64,000 nt of DNA from Utricularia gibba (Eukaryota; Streptophyta; Magnoliopsida; Lamiales; Lentibulariaceae), in contig NEEC01000008.1 in NCBI GenBank assembly GCA_002189035.1, forward strand, positions 62,001-126,000, written 5' to 3'. This document shows, in pieces, positions 36,445 to 47,185 of the stretch (position 1 is its first letter; every line of letters starts with the position of its first letter). Made by a program: the position numbers and the translations under genes. The notes under the pieces were generated by a model. It had not been told where the DNA came from. It saw only the letters and a list, made by a program, of their open reading frames with translations, and did not search any database.

Positions 36445-38325
36445 ATGTCGTTATGCCATGTTCGCATGCGTATCTTTGGCGCCTACATTGGGTCTCGAAG
36501 AAGATTTCCACTGAAATTTGGTCAGTCTTCTGCCAAAACCGCAGCAGTTTCTGTATTTGGGATTCCTAGAGAGGACCGCACTCTTAAGCGAGACGTGGCC
36601 AAGGCAAATTGGAAGATCACGGAGCTGTGCAAGGAGAGCCGAATTTGTGAAGCCCATCGGGTGTTCGATGGAATGCGTGAAAGGGATGTAATTTCCTGGA
36701 CTGCTTTGGTATCAGGCTACGTGAAGTGTGATCTTGTTGAAGAGGCGAGAGCATTGTTTGATAGAGTTGATGCCGTGAAAAATGTGGTTACTTGGACGGC
36801 GATGCTCTCTGGGTACTTGAGAACAAAGAGGATAGTAGAAGCACGGAGATTGTTCGATGAAATGCCTGTGCGAAATGTGGTGGCTTGGAACACTATGATG
36901 GATGGCTATGCCAAGAGTTGTATGATTGAGGAGGTGTTGGAGCTGTTCCAGAGCATGGAGGAGAGGAATGTAGTTTCGTGGAACATAGTGATTTCAGGGT
37001 TGATTTGCCGCGGAAGGCTAGAGGATGCCATGAGTTTCTTCAGTCAGATGCCGGAGCGTAATTTCTTTTCATGGACTATCTTGATATCTGGATTGGCACG
37101 AAACAGTAGAATTGATGAGGCTAGATTGGTGTTCGATCAAATGGCAGAACGAAACGTCGTGACATGGAATGTGATGATCAGAGGTTATATTCAGAATATG
37201 ATGTTGACTAAAGCTTATGCTTTGTTCCAGGCAATGAGTGAGAAAAATGTGCAAACCTGGAACATAATGATAGATGGCTTTATCCAAAACAATGAGCTCG
37301 AGAAAGCGAGGACTTTGTTCTGTGAGATGCCTTTAAAGAATTCTGTATCATGGACAACAGTGATAAATGGATTCGTTCAATGTGGCGAGTATGAGGAGGC
37401 ATTGAGAACGTTCTGCTCTATGCGCAAAGATGGAAGAGCAAGACCAAATGAAGGGACATTTGTAAGCGTTCTGAGTGCTTGTAGCAATGTAGCAAGTCTA
37501 AGCATAGGAATACAATTACACCAAGTAATAAACAAGAGTGTGTTTCAGGAAAGTGAGTTCTTGCTATCTTCGCTGATAAATATGTATTCTAAATGTGGAG
37601 AGCTAGAGAATGCTAGACGAATCTTCAACGAAGGACTGGCAAGAGATAGAGATTTGATCTTTTGGAACTCCATGATTGCCGCGTATGCCCACCACGGGCG
37701 CGGAATGGATGCCATTAACCTTTTTCAAGAAATGCAAGATTCAGCTTATAGGCCAAATGGTGCCACTTTTATTGCACTTCTCTCTGCTTGCAGCCATGCA
37801 GGTCTTGTGGAAGAAGGGTTGTATTTCTTTCAACTTCTTCTGAAGGATGAATCCATACAACTAAAAGATGCCCACTACACATGTATAGTTGATGTATGTG
37901 GTAGAGCAGGGCGCCTCGATGAGGCCATTGATCTCTTGTCAAGGCTTCCGGTTGTAGCGTCTTCGCATACACTTGGCGCACTTCTCTCGGGGTTCATCGC
38001 TCATGGAAAACCGGGTGTTGGGAAGATTGTGTTGGATGAACTAATGGCAGAGAAACCAGGAAAAGGTGGATTGCACGCCCTTGTTTGGAATGCATATAGG
38101 ATGAGCGGAAGGTGGGAAGAAGCCGGAGTGATGAAATCAAATATGAAGAGTGAAGGAGCGAAGAAACAGCCCGGGAGCAGTTGGGTTGAAGTTGGTAACA
38201 AATGCCATGTTTTCGTTGTAGGAAATAGCAGATGCCGAGAGGAAGATGAGATTCTGCACAGTTTGCTTCTGAATCTGCATAATGAAATGAAGAAATTCGG
38301 AGTGGAAGAACCTGTCATGTTTTAG
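36445..38325 (+). CDS. Pentatricopeptide repeat protein, PLS class with E-type C-terminus (At2g35030-like)
   Basis: A 626-residue intronless protein. The N-terminal 50 residues are basic and serine-rich, consistent with a mitochondrial or plastid presequence. From about residue 55 a run of about 14 PPR motifs follows. Many carry the signature VxxWNxMIxGY, such as VVAWNTMMDGYAK and VVTWNVMIRGYIQN. The C-terminal section (GSSWVEVGNKCHVFVVGN) is the E/E+ motif region. There is no DYW deaminase domain. Such proteins bind organellar RNA one base per repeat and direct C-to-U editing or processing by recruiting a partner deaminase. The layout, mostly short repeats followed by an E domain, resembles Arabidopsis At2g35030 as I recall it. 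The start at 36445 gives a plausible presequence. Confidence 0.93.
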   Translation: MSLCHVRMRIFGAYIGSRRRFPLKFGQSSAKTAAVSVFGIPREDRTLKRDVAKANWKITELCKESRICEAHRVFDGMRERDVISWTALVSGYVKCDLVEEARALFDRVDAVKNVVTWTAMLSGYLRTKRIVEARRLFDEMPVRNVVAWNTMMDGYAKSCMIEEVLELFQSMEERNVVSWNIVISGLICRGRLEDAMSFFSQMPERNFFSWTILISGLARNSRIDEARLVFDQMAERNVVTWNVMIRGYIQNMMLTKAYALFQAMSEKNVQTWNIMIDGFIQNNELEKARTLFCEMPLKNSVSWTTVINGFVQCGEYEEALRTFCSMRKDGRARPNEGTFVSVLSACSNVASLSIGIQLHQVINKSVFQESEFLLSSLINMYSKCGELENARRIFNEGLARDRDLIFWNSMIAAYAHHGRGMDAINLFQEMQDSAYRPNGATFIALLSACSHAGLVEEGLYFFQLLLKDESIQLKDAHYTCIVDVCGRAGRLDEAIDLLSRLPVVASSHTLGALLSGFIAHGKPGVGKIVLDELMAEKPGKGGLHALVWNAYRMSGRWEEAGVMKSNMKSEGAKKQPGSSWVEVGNKCHVFVVGNSRCREEDEILHSLLLNLHNEMKKFGVEEPVMF

Positions 38326-39037
38326 ACAGACTTATCTTCCTGTAGTCACTGAAATGCAACAAGTGCACCAGCGCCTTGGTCACGGTTCTTGGAAGCTGCT
38401 GTCTAAGAAGATCAGCCTGTGATTCTAATAGATCCTGGTACCAGCAACTTCTGATGAGCAGCTGATGAAGGAAGTTTTCTTGTGTGGCAAGGTTGATGGC
38501 TGCATTGCAGCAGCCATCTGCTCCACTGACTTCCCAGAAGTGCAAAGACCACCGCATGCATCCAGCCTCGAGGAAGACGTGTCGACAATCGAGTCCTGCA
38601 GGCTTCCAACTGCATCTTCAGCCCGCAGAGTTGACTCCTGCTCACAAGAATATGGAATACCCAATTCATGCTCTAGAGGCCATAAATTGTCATTAAACGT
38701 GTTAATCATTCAGTGATGAGGGAGGGATTGATATGACCAACCCGACCGGCCTCACCGGTGAGTGGTGCTGGTGACACTCCTAAGGTCTTATCCGTTCGTT
38801 CATTCGTGCCCATGAAGAATCCAGCATTGAATGACTTTACGAGAAAGTAGAAAGAAAGAAACAGAGGCTACAATACAATGCAATTATCAAACACCAACAG
38901 TGTGGGCCCAATCATGGGCTTACAGTTACTGCGACAGGCCCACGCTCAGCTACTTGAAGTAAAAACGTTATAAATACCGTTTTTTTTTCTTTTTAAAAAA
39001 GCGCCTCATGCATTATGAGGCCACCATCGCACCAATT
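38326..39037. other. Spacer between the PPR and aspartic protease genes
   Basis: The two genes are convergent, so this holds both 3' UTRs. Short ORFs here (about 38412-38716, both strands) have no recognisable motif. Confidence 0.5.
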
Positions 39038-40485
39038 TCAGCATTTACTGGGGGAGAAACCAACCAGAGAGTTAGCAAGATCGTAACTGACACGTGTCCC
39101 CTGCTGCTGTACATTCCCGATAATGCCCAGGGCGGAGGCCGTCGGAGCGAACGCGAAGCAGAAGGTTCCGGATGAATCCACCGGGATCATGTAATTCTTC
39201 GCCGGAAGTTTCAGCTCGCTGCCGTTAGAGAAGTGAAAGGACACCGTTGGGACCTCTACGCTCTTCCTCGAGCTCAAATTGTAGCAGGTATCGAAAAGAG
39301 CGACGCCGTTCGCCGACGGTAAATTCGCCGTGCCTGCCTTGAAAGTGTCGCGCATCGTGTTGTACGCCGTCGTCTGCAACCTAGTAATCGCCGTCCCTGA
39401 GTCGATTATCACTCCGCCACGGCCGTTCTCGTTCACGGCGAACGTCTCCGGCGGGATTGGAAGCTGTTGGCCTCCCACGCTTATACCGTTCAACCCTACG
39501 AAGTAATAAGTGTTTACCCTTGGGTTGTGGAGGAGAGGAGCCGTGACGGCGTCGTTTGGCATCGCGGAGTTGAACTCGAGTGTCGACGCCGTGTCCGAGT
39601 CGCGGTCCACAAGACAGTAGGAAAAGGAGGATGCCTTAATCTGCGACGGGAACGACAGAGGTCCGCCGCCGAGACCGAGTAACCCTGCGGCTGCGACGAA
39701 CAATCCCTCGTTGTTGTGGCCGCATCCGATGGCAACGTTGTCGACTTTATCAGATCCTCCGAAAGAAATCGTCTCCGTCACGAAATCCCGACGGTGTAGG
39801 AACCGTCACCGTAGGACACTTCGTAGAGGCACGTATCGTTCCTGCATTCCGACACGTCGAGCGACTGACACTGCGGAGTTGCGCAGGTGAGTCTGGAGAA
39901 GGAAGACGATAAGCTCGGGTCATAAATCGGGTCCGCTTGCTGATAACACTCGCCGCAAGGTGCACACTGAATCCAGTTCACATCACTTCCCGTGTCCAGC
40001 ACCAGATACGAGGGTATCGGCGGATTTCCAATGCCGACACGGCAGAAGTACTCCCCGCTACCCTGACTCGTCCCAGAGGTCACTGGCCCTTGGAGCTTCT
40101 CATCCATGATTCCAGGATCCAGAGGCGTTAGATCTGCTTTCGTAATCCCCAAACTCAACAGATCCATACGCGTCTGAATCGCCTCGACTCTCGCCGAGTC
40201 ACGAGAGAGTCGCGATAAAGTCAGTTCCCTGTAATCCTTGGCGGCGCTCCTCTGGACGGAATGCCGCGAATGCAGCTTGAACCGAAGTCCAGAATCGGCA
40301 TATTCATCCACATTACTACCTCGGTGGTGAACCTTGTGCTTTCCGGCGGAGAACAACCGGTGGGTAGCAGAAATGGCGGAGGAAACATGGAGAAGGGTGG
40401 ACCTTGGTGTTGGATGCGTTTTTCTGGCGAGAGCGGAAACCGAAGAAAGGAGGAGAAGCGCGAGGAAGATGAGAGCCTTCGTCAT
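39038..40485 (-). CDS. ASPG1: Nepenthesin-like aspartic protease, ASPG1-like, with a one-base frameshift
   Basis: Secreted pepsin-family (A1B) protease, intronless as is usual for this group. Residues 1-20 (MTKALIFLALLLLSSVSALA) are a signal peptide; residues 21-140 are a propeptide. The first catalytic motif DTGSD is residues 164-168 and is followed by the cysteine-rich nepenthesin-type insert (CAPCGECYQQ). The flap is YGDGSYTVG. The second catalytic motif DSGTAITR lies in the C-terminal half, which ends GFSPSKC. The frame breaks between the flap and the next conserved segment (FVTETISFGG). The plus-strand CCC at 39787-39789 is one base shorter than the frame needs, and a stop follows at once. 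All other family positions are intact over about 480 residues. Arabidopsis ASPG1 is a guard-cell protease linked to ABA drought response. Either a recent loss-of-function or a homopolymer error. The ATG at 40485 is chosen because it starts the signal peptide. Confidence 0.85.
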
Positions 40486-40876
40486 GGACTGACAGACTGG
40501 AAGGGGGGAAGTGAAAATGTTAAGAGAGAAGAGGTTGCAAGGATATAGAAGAAAGAAAGAGAGTGAAAGGGGGGCTGGTGGACACGAAAATGGTGTCGTC
40601 GTCTTGGGTGCGAGGCGAGGAGCCAAGCTTTGAATGTGGGTGTCTTCCCGGTCGAACCGCCCCCGCCAGCCAGACCTACCTGCCGGCCGGCCGGCCGTCG
40701 TGTCCGTATTTTTGGGAAATTAAGAATTCCTTCCTTGGCAGAATACTAAATAGATTGGAGATTCACACATTTCCCCAACCCCAAATCCCATCCACGCCCC
40801 GGCGGTCTTGTTTACAACTTCCATGGGTTTACAAAATAAAGCCCCACATTTTAACTCTCTCTGCTTCCGAGAGCAA
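40486..40876. other. Spacer upstream of the protease and downstream of the HHO-like gene
   Basis: Protease promoter and 5' UTR (both genes are on the minus strand), plus the 3' UTR of the HHO-like gene. Contains a GC-rich GCCGGCCGGCCGGC palindrome-like run near 40681-40694. No other gene recognised. Confidence 0.45.
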
Positions 40877-40970
40877 TCAACGCGGGGCCGCGACATGGAG
40901 TGAAGCCCAACCTCTAGCAGCAGCATCACTGACGGTGACTGAGGCTACCACCAAATCGCCGCGTGAGCTG

Positions 40971-41012
40971 TGAAAGAACTAGAGGAGAAAGGAGTTTGTT
41001 TATGAAATCAAT
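40971..41012 (-). repeat. Terminal 42 bp of a third copia LTR
   Basis: Matches the plus-strand left end of the full LTRs (TGAAAGAACT onward) with one mismatch over 42 bases, then jumps directly into gag sequence at 41013. Its outer edge abuts the target duplication, so it is the true element end. Confidence 0.88.
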
Positions 41013-41272
41013 CTCCACTGGCGATGTGCAGTTGTTGATCATGTCGTAGGCGTCTTCCACCATAGCCTCGTCTAGGAGGGACTGGGCCTTATTGACTTTG
41101 TTGTCCCAGATTTCTTTGTCTGCTTCAGTGGTGAGAGGCTCTTGCAGAGTTGGATCGAACACATCCCAGAGTTTGCAGGTACGAAAATAGTTGGCCATTT
41201 TTTGGACCAGTTGGTATACTTTGAAGAGTTACCATCAAAGGTGGGAGGAGGCTGAAAGAAAGAGTTATCCAT
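41013..41272 (-). pseudogene. Duplicate 5' gag fragment of the copia element
   Basis: Repeats 45936-46196 with two differences: one substitution near 41221 and a T run of 6 rather than 7 at about 41198-41203, which shifts the frame after about 25 codons. It ends at 41013 where the deletion junction joins LTR sequence. The 63-bp leader between it and the LTR (41273-41335) is also present. Confidence 0.9.
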
Positions 41273-41335
41273 GAGAATGAATGCACACACTAAGAAGGCT
41301 TTTGTGTTTGGTTTTGCTTCACGTCGGGTTCACCA

Positions 41336-41691
41336 TGAAAGAACTAGAGGAGAAAGGAGTTTGTTTCTGAAATCAATTTGCATTTCTGTGACTAATTACA
41401 GGATATATATACAGGGTTTTTTGACCGTTGGTAATAGAAGGAGCCGTTATGTTGCCTTCGAGTGATTTATTTCCACATGTTGGACTTCAGTAAGTGGGCT
41501 GGCTAGACGATTGAGAGTCCTCGAATTATGTATCTGGCCCAAGTCCAGAACTACTAAACCCAGATTCTTGAACAAGTGAGCAGATTTCCTTTTTTCATTC
41601 AGACTTCCGTTGTCGTCGTCTTTCCTAGTTTCTGAAGGTGCGGATGTCAACAATTTCTTCGAAACCCCAATTGGATCACATTCTTCCAACA
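41336..41691 (-). repeat. Copia LTR, middle copy
   Basis: 356 bp, TG...CA, one mismatch (in the CATTCAGA(C/T)TTCC segment) to 46260-46615. Serves as the 3' LTR of the complete unit; its inner edge abuts the polypurine tract. Confidence 0.93.
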
Positions 41692-44600
41692 TTCCTCCTT
41701 GATTCAATTGGCAGTTTTCCTCAATTTCAAGAGGATTCCTCCTCAACCCCAACATCTCTCGGACTTTGCAGAAACTAGCAGGGAACGGGCATTTTGTTAA
41801 AATGTCAGCAGCTCGATTTTCCGCAGGTATATACTCCAGCTGAATTGTTCCTTCCTTCACATATTCACGAAGAACATGGTACTTCACCTTGATATGTTTT
41901 GTGCGCCCAAACATCACAGGATTATTTGCTATACTGATAGCTGACTTATTGTCAATTTTTAGGATCACAGGTTTGTTGATACTGATGTGCAGGTCCTCAC
42001 ATATCTTGATAAGCCATTGTGCATGATTTGCAGCAGCTGCTGCTGCCATATATTCTGCCTCGGCAGAAGATTGAGCTATGGTATTCTGCTTTCTGCTGTT
42101 CCAAGCGAAGGTTGCGGAGCCCAAATTAAACAAGTATCTAGTAGTGGAACTACAATTTCCTTCATCACCGGCGAAATCTGAGTCCACAAATCCCTGTAGA
42201 GAAGGGTTAGTACCAGTTCTGAAATATAGACCTAGCGTAGTAGTTGCTTTTAGGTACTTGAGAATTTTTTTTGCAACATCCATGTGTACTTGGTAGGGAT
42301 TGTGCATAAATCTTGAAAGATAGGTAACAACAAACGTGATATCCGGACGCGTGGCAGTCAGATACAAGAGTGCTCCAACAAGTCTCTGATATTCCTTTGG
42401 ATTAGTGTATGCATTCACTGCATTTTTTATTTTTGACTTGATCTCAGGAGGGAAGGGTACTGAGCTTCCTTTGGCTTCTTGGAGACCGTATTTGATGAGT
42501 AAATCTTCTATATATTTTTTCTGATTCACAAAAATATAATCTCTTCCTTGCAGTATCTCCATGCCAAGGAAATACTTGGTCAGCCCGAGGTCGACGAGGT
42601 CAAAACGAGCCTTCAGCAGAGATTTTTGTTCTTCAATAAGGTCAGGGGTACTGCCGGTTATCAAGATATCATCGACGTATAGAGAGATAATCACTTGCCC
42701 TGTTGTATTGTTGAGAGTATAAAGTGTGACATCATTTTTGCTCCTGATGTAGCCAAGTTCAATGAAATATGCATCAATAGTTGAGTACCACTCTTTAGGG
42801 GCTTGTTTTAAGCTGTAGAGAGCCTTCTTTAATTTGAGAACTTTATTTTTTCCATCTCGGATTTCATAGCCAGGAGGTGGATAAACATATAACTCCTCTG
42901 ATAAGTCTCCATTGAGGAATGCACATTTGATGTCCAGGTGGTGCAGCTGCCAGTTATGGCAGGCAGACAGCGCTATAATCAGCTTGATGGTGTCCAGCCG
43001 AGCCACCGGGGCAAACGTGTCACAGTAATCAACACCGGCTTGCTGAAGGTAGCCTTTAGCTACTATGCGTGACTTGAATTTATTATGTGAGCCATCGGCA
43101 TTCAGCTTCTCTTTGTGTATCCATTTTAGACTGAGCACTTTGGCACCGGCAGGTCTTTCTACAGCTTCCCAAATGTCATGGGCATGAATGGAATTGAGTT
43201 CCTCATCCATGGAGCTCTTCCATTCAGGGATTTTCATAATTTCTGCCGTGTGCAGGCCTTCAAGCATCAGGTTGCTGCACCCTAGAATGTCTTGAATGGA
43301 TTTATATTTCTGGATGAGAGGTATGTCAGATTCGCTGATGTAGTCCTCATTGTCGCTAGCATTGTTGCTTTGAAAATGATTGATAAAATTATCATCTGAT
43401 TCGTAATCATGATATGTGTTCTCCAGATAATCTGTAGTAACTTCAGAAAGTATTCTACTGTGAAATCCTGGAGGTAGGAGCTCCACTGTATTTTCAGTTT
43501 CTTGCGTGCAGGATGTATCAGCTGAGATGCCTGCTGAAGTACTGTTTTCTTGTTGTTCAGATTGAGTGTCAGTGAGAGGGAGTCGTTCTGCATCTGATTG
43601 GGTCATTGGAGTGGCTGGTACAGCTGAGGAAACAGGTGAAATTTCGAGATCTCTGACAAGGGGATTTTCAGTGAGGTTTAGTATGGATGCAGCAGGGTTC
43701 CGTGCAGAATCCCCCCTTGGTATGAGGGTAGAGTTAAGGCTTCATCTGAAGATGGCCAGTCAGGTGAGACTAAATTGTCATTAGTATCTGAGGTAGCTGT
43801 GGATTGTTGAGTAAGAGATACAGCATTCTGAATATTTTGAGGAGTAGTTGCTATATCTTCAGGTACAGGGAATAGGTTGAAGACATCTGCGGTGGAGGTT
43901 GGAGTGTGAGGCAGAGAGGTCAAGGTTGTCCAATCAACGTTTTTTCCTTCATCCACAACTACATCTCTATTGACTTCTATTTTGTTGGATGAGAGATTAT
44001 AGACACGGTACGCTTTACTAGTTTCAGAATATCCGAGAAAAATTCCCATATCATATTTTTTGTCCAATTTGGACCTCAGTTCAGCAGGTTTGCTAATATA
44101 GCAGAGAGACCCGAAAATTCTGAAATGTTCCAGGTTGGGTTTTTTGTTGAACCAGAGTTCGTAGGGACTTCCCAGTAGCATTGCCTTTAGTAGGTAAACG
44201 ATTCAGGATATGCACAGCAGTACTAACCGATTCTCCCCATAACCTAAGTGGTAGATTCTTTTCATATAGCAGGCATCTGGCCATGTTCATGACAGTACGA
44301 TTCTTCCTTTCACAGATGCCGTTCTGTTGCGGGGTGTAGGGAGCAGAGAATTGGTGTACAATGCCATTGCTTTCGCAGAAGGTTTTCAGATCTATGGATG
44401 TGTATTCTCCTCCATTGTCTGATCTCAATGTAAGTATTCTTTTGCCACTTTGAGCTTCTGCAATAGACTTGAAAGTGGAAAAATAATGGAGGACTTCTGA
44501 TTTTCGCTTGAGAAGATATAGCCAGGTATATTTGGTAAGCTCGTCAATGAATAGAACATAATATCTGTTGCCCCCATTTGATATAGTGTTCATAGGTCCA

Positions 44601-46196
44601 CACACGTCTGTAACTACTACTTCCAACTTGTGAGTCACCGAAGAGACTCCTGTTGGAAAGGGCTTTCTGACTTGTTTGCATAGTTGACATATACTGTAGA
44701 GTTTATCTTGATATGAGAGATGTGGATTGCCGTCAGCTAACTCTTTCTTTTTCAGGGTATTCACTGATCCATAGTGGTGGTGCCTAAGTCTCCTGTGCCA
44801 TAGATCAGGTTCCTCTGTAGCGGTCAGACAAGTCTGAGGTGATTGAGTCTCAGCATTTATAAAAAGCAGAAATATACGGTTGACCATCGTAGAGGTGAGA
44901 ACAAGATTATCATTTGTATCTCGTATTGTGCAGTGATCATCCGCTAGATGAATACTGAAGTGTTTTTCCACAAGTTGTCCTGAACTGAGCAGGTTGTGTG
45001 AGGCATCTGGGACATAATACACTTTAGAGAGCTTAAGGAAACGCAGTGGCGTCTCAATACATACGGATCCTTGGCCTATGACTGGTATGAATTTTCCATC
45101 AGCTATCTGGATGTACTTGTTCTGTAGGTAGGAGAAGGTGGTGAATATAGATAGATCATTAGTCATATGGTGACTGCAGCCACTGTCTACGAGCCAAATC
45201 CCTTGTTTTCGCAGGTCTGTAAATGAAGTAAGTAAGGTGTTATGACAAATAGAGTAAAGTTCAACAACATTCTTATTAGAGCCATTAGAAAGGGATACAT
45301 TCTTCACTTTTCTAGTAAGCTTTTCAATATTTTCTGCAGATTTTCCGCCCAAGAGGTGATACTTTTTAGTGGGCATACTTTCTCCAAGTGGCCAGTGAGA
45401 TTGCAGTAGCAGCAGGTATTTTCAGGATGCCACCAGCAAGCTGAAGGTAGGTGATTTCTTTGTTTGCAGAAGGGGCAAGAGTTGGTAGACCTGTCTTGGT
45501 TAATTGGGATAAGTTTGGATGGTAGTTGATCTGGATGTCGGTTGGTTTGAGAGTTGGTGGCTTCATGTGCTTTGAAGGCAGACTCTGTAGTGTTCTGTTG
45601 CTCATAATTTTGTTGTCGCATTTCCACTCCCTTGAGACCTTCTAGGACTTGTTTGGGTGCCATATTGTGGATGCTTCCATCTTGATGGAAGCATTGATGG
45701 TTGAGGCATAATGAGGCAACACGGTGCTGATGATCTTCATGCGAATCCTGTTATCATCTACCATTTCACCCAGCTGCTTCAGATCATTGACCACTTTGGT
45801 TAGGTGGTCAGCGTAGTTGGAGATGCTCTGTCCAGGTACCATCTTGAGATTTTCGAACATTTGCCACTTCAGGGCTTTTTCAAGGACTAAAGTTTGTTGA
45901 TTTTTGCCATAGGCTTCCGCCAGCACATTCCATGCCTCCACTGGCGATGTGCAGTTGTTGATCATGTCGTAGGCGTCTTCCACCATAGCCTCGTCTAGGA
46001 GGGACTGGGCCTTATTGACTTTGTTGTCCCAGATTTCTTTGTCTGCTTCAGTGGTGAGAGGCTCTTGCAGAGTTGGATCGAACACATCCCAGAGTTTGCA
46101 GGTACGAAAATAGTTGGCCATTTTTTTGGACCAGTTGGTATACTTCGAAGAGTTACCATCAAAGGTGGGAGGAGGCTGAAAGAAAGAGTTATCCAT
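41447..46196 (-). pseudogene. Copia gag-pol with frameshifts (Gag, protease, integrase, RT, RNase H)
   Basis: Gag begins at 46196 (MDNSFFQPPPTFDG). Two zinc-binding clusters follow near 45480-45380 (CPFCKQRNHLPSAC and CYCNLTGHLEKVC). The protease active site DSGCSHHM and the GAG-pre-integrase HHCC region (LWHRRLRHHHYGSV) lie in 45376-44093, with the integrase core (TLRSDNGGEY, PQQNGICERKNRT). RT and RNase H are in 43606-41447: YVDDILITGS and the C-terminal AQSSAEAEYMA. Frame changes occur near 45655, 45370, 44180 and 43715, several beside short homopolymers. The last frame passes through the polypurine tract and stops inside the LTR at 41447. Domain recognition is certain; whether the breaks are real is doubtful because the LTRs are almost identical. 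Confidence 0.92.
41692..41703 (-). other. Polypurine tract of the copia element
   Basis: On the minus strand the purine-rich CAAGGAGGAA abuts the TG of the middle LTR, the expected plus-strand primer position. Confidence 0.75.
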
Positions 46197-46240
46197 GAGA
46201 ATGAATGCACACACTAAGAAGGCTTTTGTGTTTGGTTTTG

Positions 46241-46259
46241 CTTCACGTCGGGTTCACCA
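46241..46259 (-). other. Probable primer-binding site of the copia element (not tRNA-iMet)
   Basis: Directly after the LTR end the minus strand reads TGGTGAACCCGACGTGAAG. It begins TGG, as a sequence complementary to a tRNA CCA end should, but it is not the common initiator-Met site. I could not identify the primer tRNA. The same sequence adjoins the middle LTR at 41317-41335. Confidence 0.6.
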
Positions 46260-46615
46260 TGAAAGAACTAGAGGAGAAAGGAGTTTGTTTCTGAAATCAA
46301 TTTGCATTTCTGTGACTAATTACAGGATATATATACAGGGTTTTTTGACCGTTGGTAATAGAAGGAGCCGTTATGTTGCCTTCGAGTGATTTATTTCCAC
46401 ATGTTGGACTTCAGTAAGTGGGCTGGCTAGACGATTGAGAGTCCTCGAATTATGTATCTGGCCCAAGTCCAGAACTACTAAACCCAGATTCTTGAACAAG
46501 TGAGCAGATTTCCTTTTTTCATTCAGATTTCCGTTGTCGTCGTCTTTCCTAGTTTCTGAAGGTGCGGATGTCAACAATTTCTTCGAAACCCCAATTGGAT
46601 CACATTCTTCCAACA
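46260..46615 (-). repeat. Copia LTR, 5' copy
   Basis: 356 bp. Outer edge TGTTGGAAG (minus strand) abuts target duplication AGCTG at 46616-46620. One difference from 41336-41691. Confidence 0.93.
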
Positions 46616-47121
46616 AGCTGCTCAGTCTGCTTCCGTGCAACCGGTACTTGTGATCACAGAGCAGATTGGTCGCTTGCCACCAGATACGAGAATCAAATTA
46701 GAGGTAGGAATCAGTACCTGTAAGTGGCTTTTAACCTCATCATTTGTGAGGCCATCCACCTTCATCATTTCCCTGATCTGCTTCGGTGTAGCCACTGCTG
46801 CCATTAAACACCAAATCAAAAGGCTCGCAAAAACAGCTACACAAAGAGAGGATTTTAAACCCCTTGCCATACACTCTGATCCTCCTAGTTGTTTGAGGGC
46901 GTGCAAGAACTCTTGATGCAGTTCCGAGGACCAGCATCTCTTAACTTTGGGTTTTGAGCGTCGACTCCCATTCACTCCTCCCGCACCTACTTGTTTGGGA
47001 CATCTCTGAACCAGTTGCCAAACATTTTGTCCAGTGTTATTACATAATACAGTTCCGGATGTATGCAGTAGGCCAAATCAAAGTTACCTCCTTGGACTTT
47101 TCTCTCGGCATTGGGCGGGCA

Positions 47122-47185
47122 AATTCCTTATCACACCACACTTGGAGAGATAATTCCAATATGTAGCCAATTTTGTCCTCTAGTG
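47122..47185 (+). repeat. MULE left terminal inverted repeat
   Basis: Inverted match to 50613-50677. The outer block AATTCCTTATCACACCA is perfect, and the inner blocks AATTCCAxxATGTAGCCAA and TTTGTC are conserved. Confidence 0.85.

Larger units (their letters stand above)
40971..46615 (-). mobile_element. Young copia LTR retrotransposon, truncated tandem form, inserted in the HHO-like gene
   Basis: The whole block is bounded by one target duplication AGCTG (40966-40970 and 46616-46620). In element orientation (minus strand) it reads: LTR 46615-46260, leader and polyprotein region 46259-41692, second LTR 41691-41336, a second leader with gag start 41335-41013, then the final 42 bp of a third LTR (41012-40971). 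Copia identity comes from integrase preceding reverse transcriptase. The two full LTRs are both 356 bp and differ at one base, so the insertion is recent. The simplest reading is a tandem element (LTR-internal-LTR-internal-LTR) that lost most of its second internal region and third LTR by deletion. Confidence 0.92.

Noticed and set aside
35997-36467. Minus-strand ORF of 156 codons
   Set aside because: Covers the PP2AA-PPR spacer, partly made of poly-T; no motif.
40563-40973. Plus-strand ORF of 136 codons
   Set aside because: Antisense to the last exon of the HHO-like gene and the protease leader; no domain.
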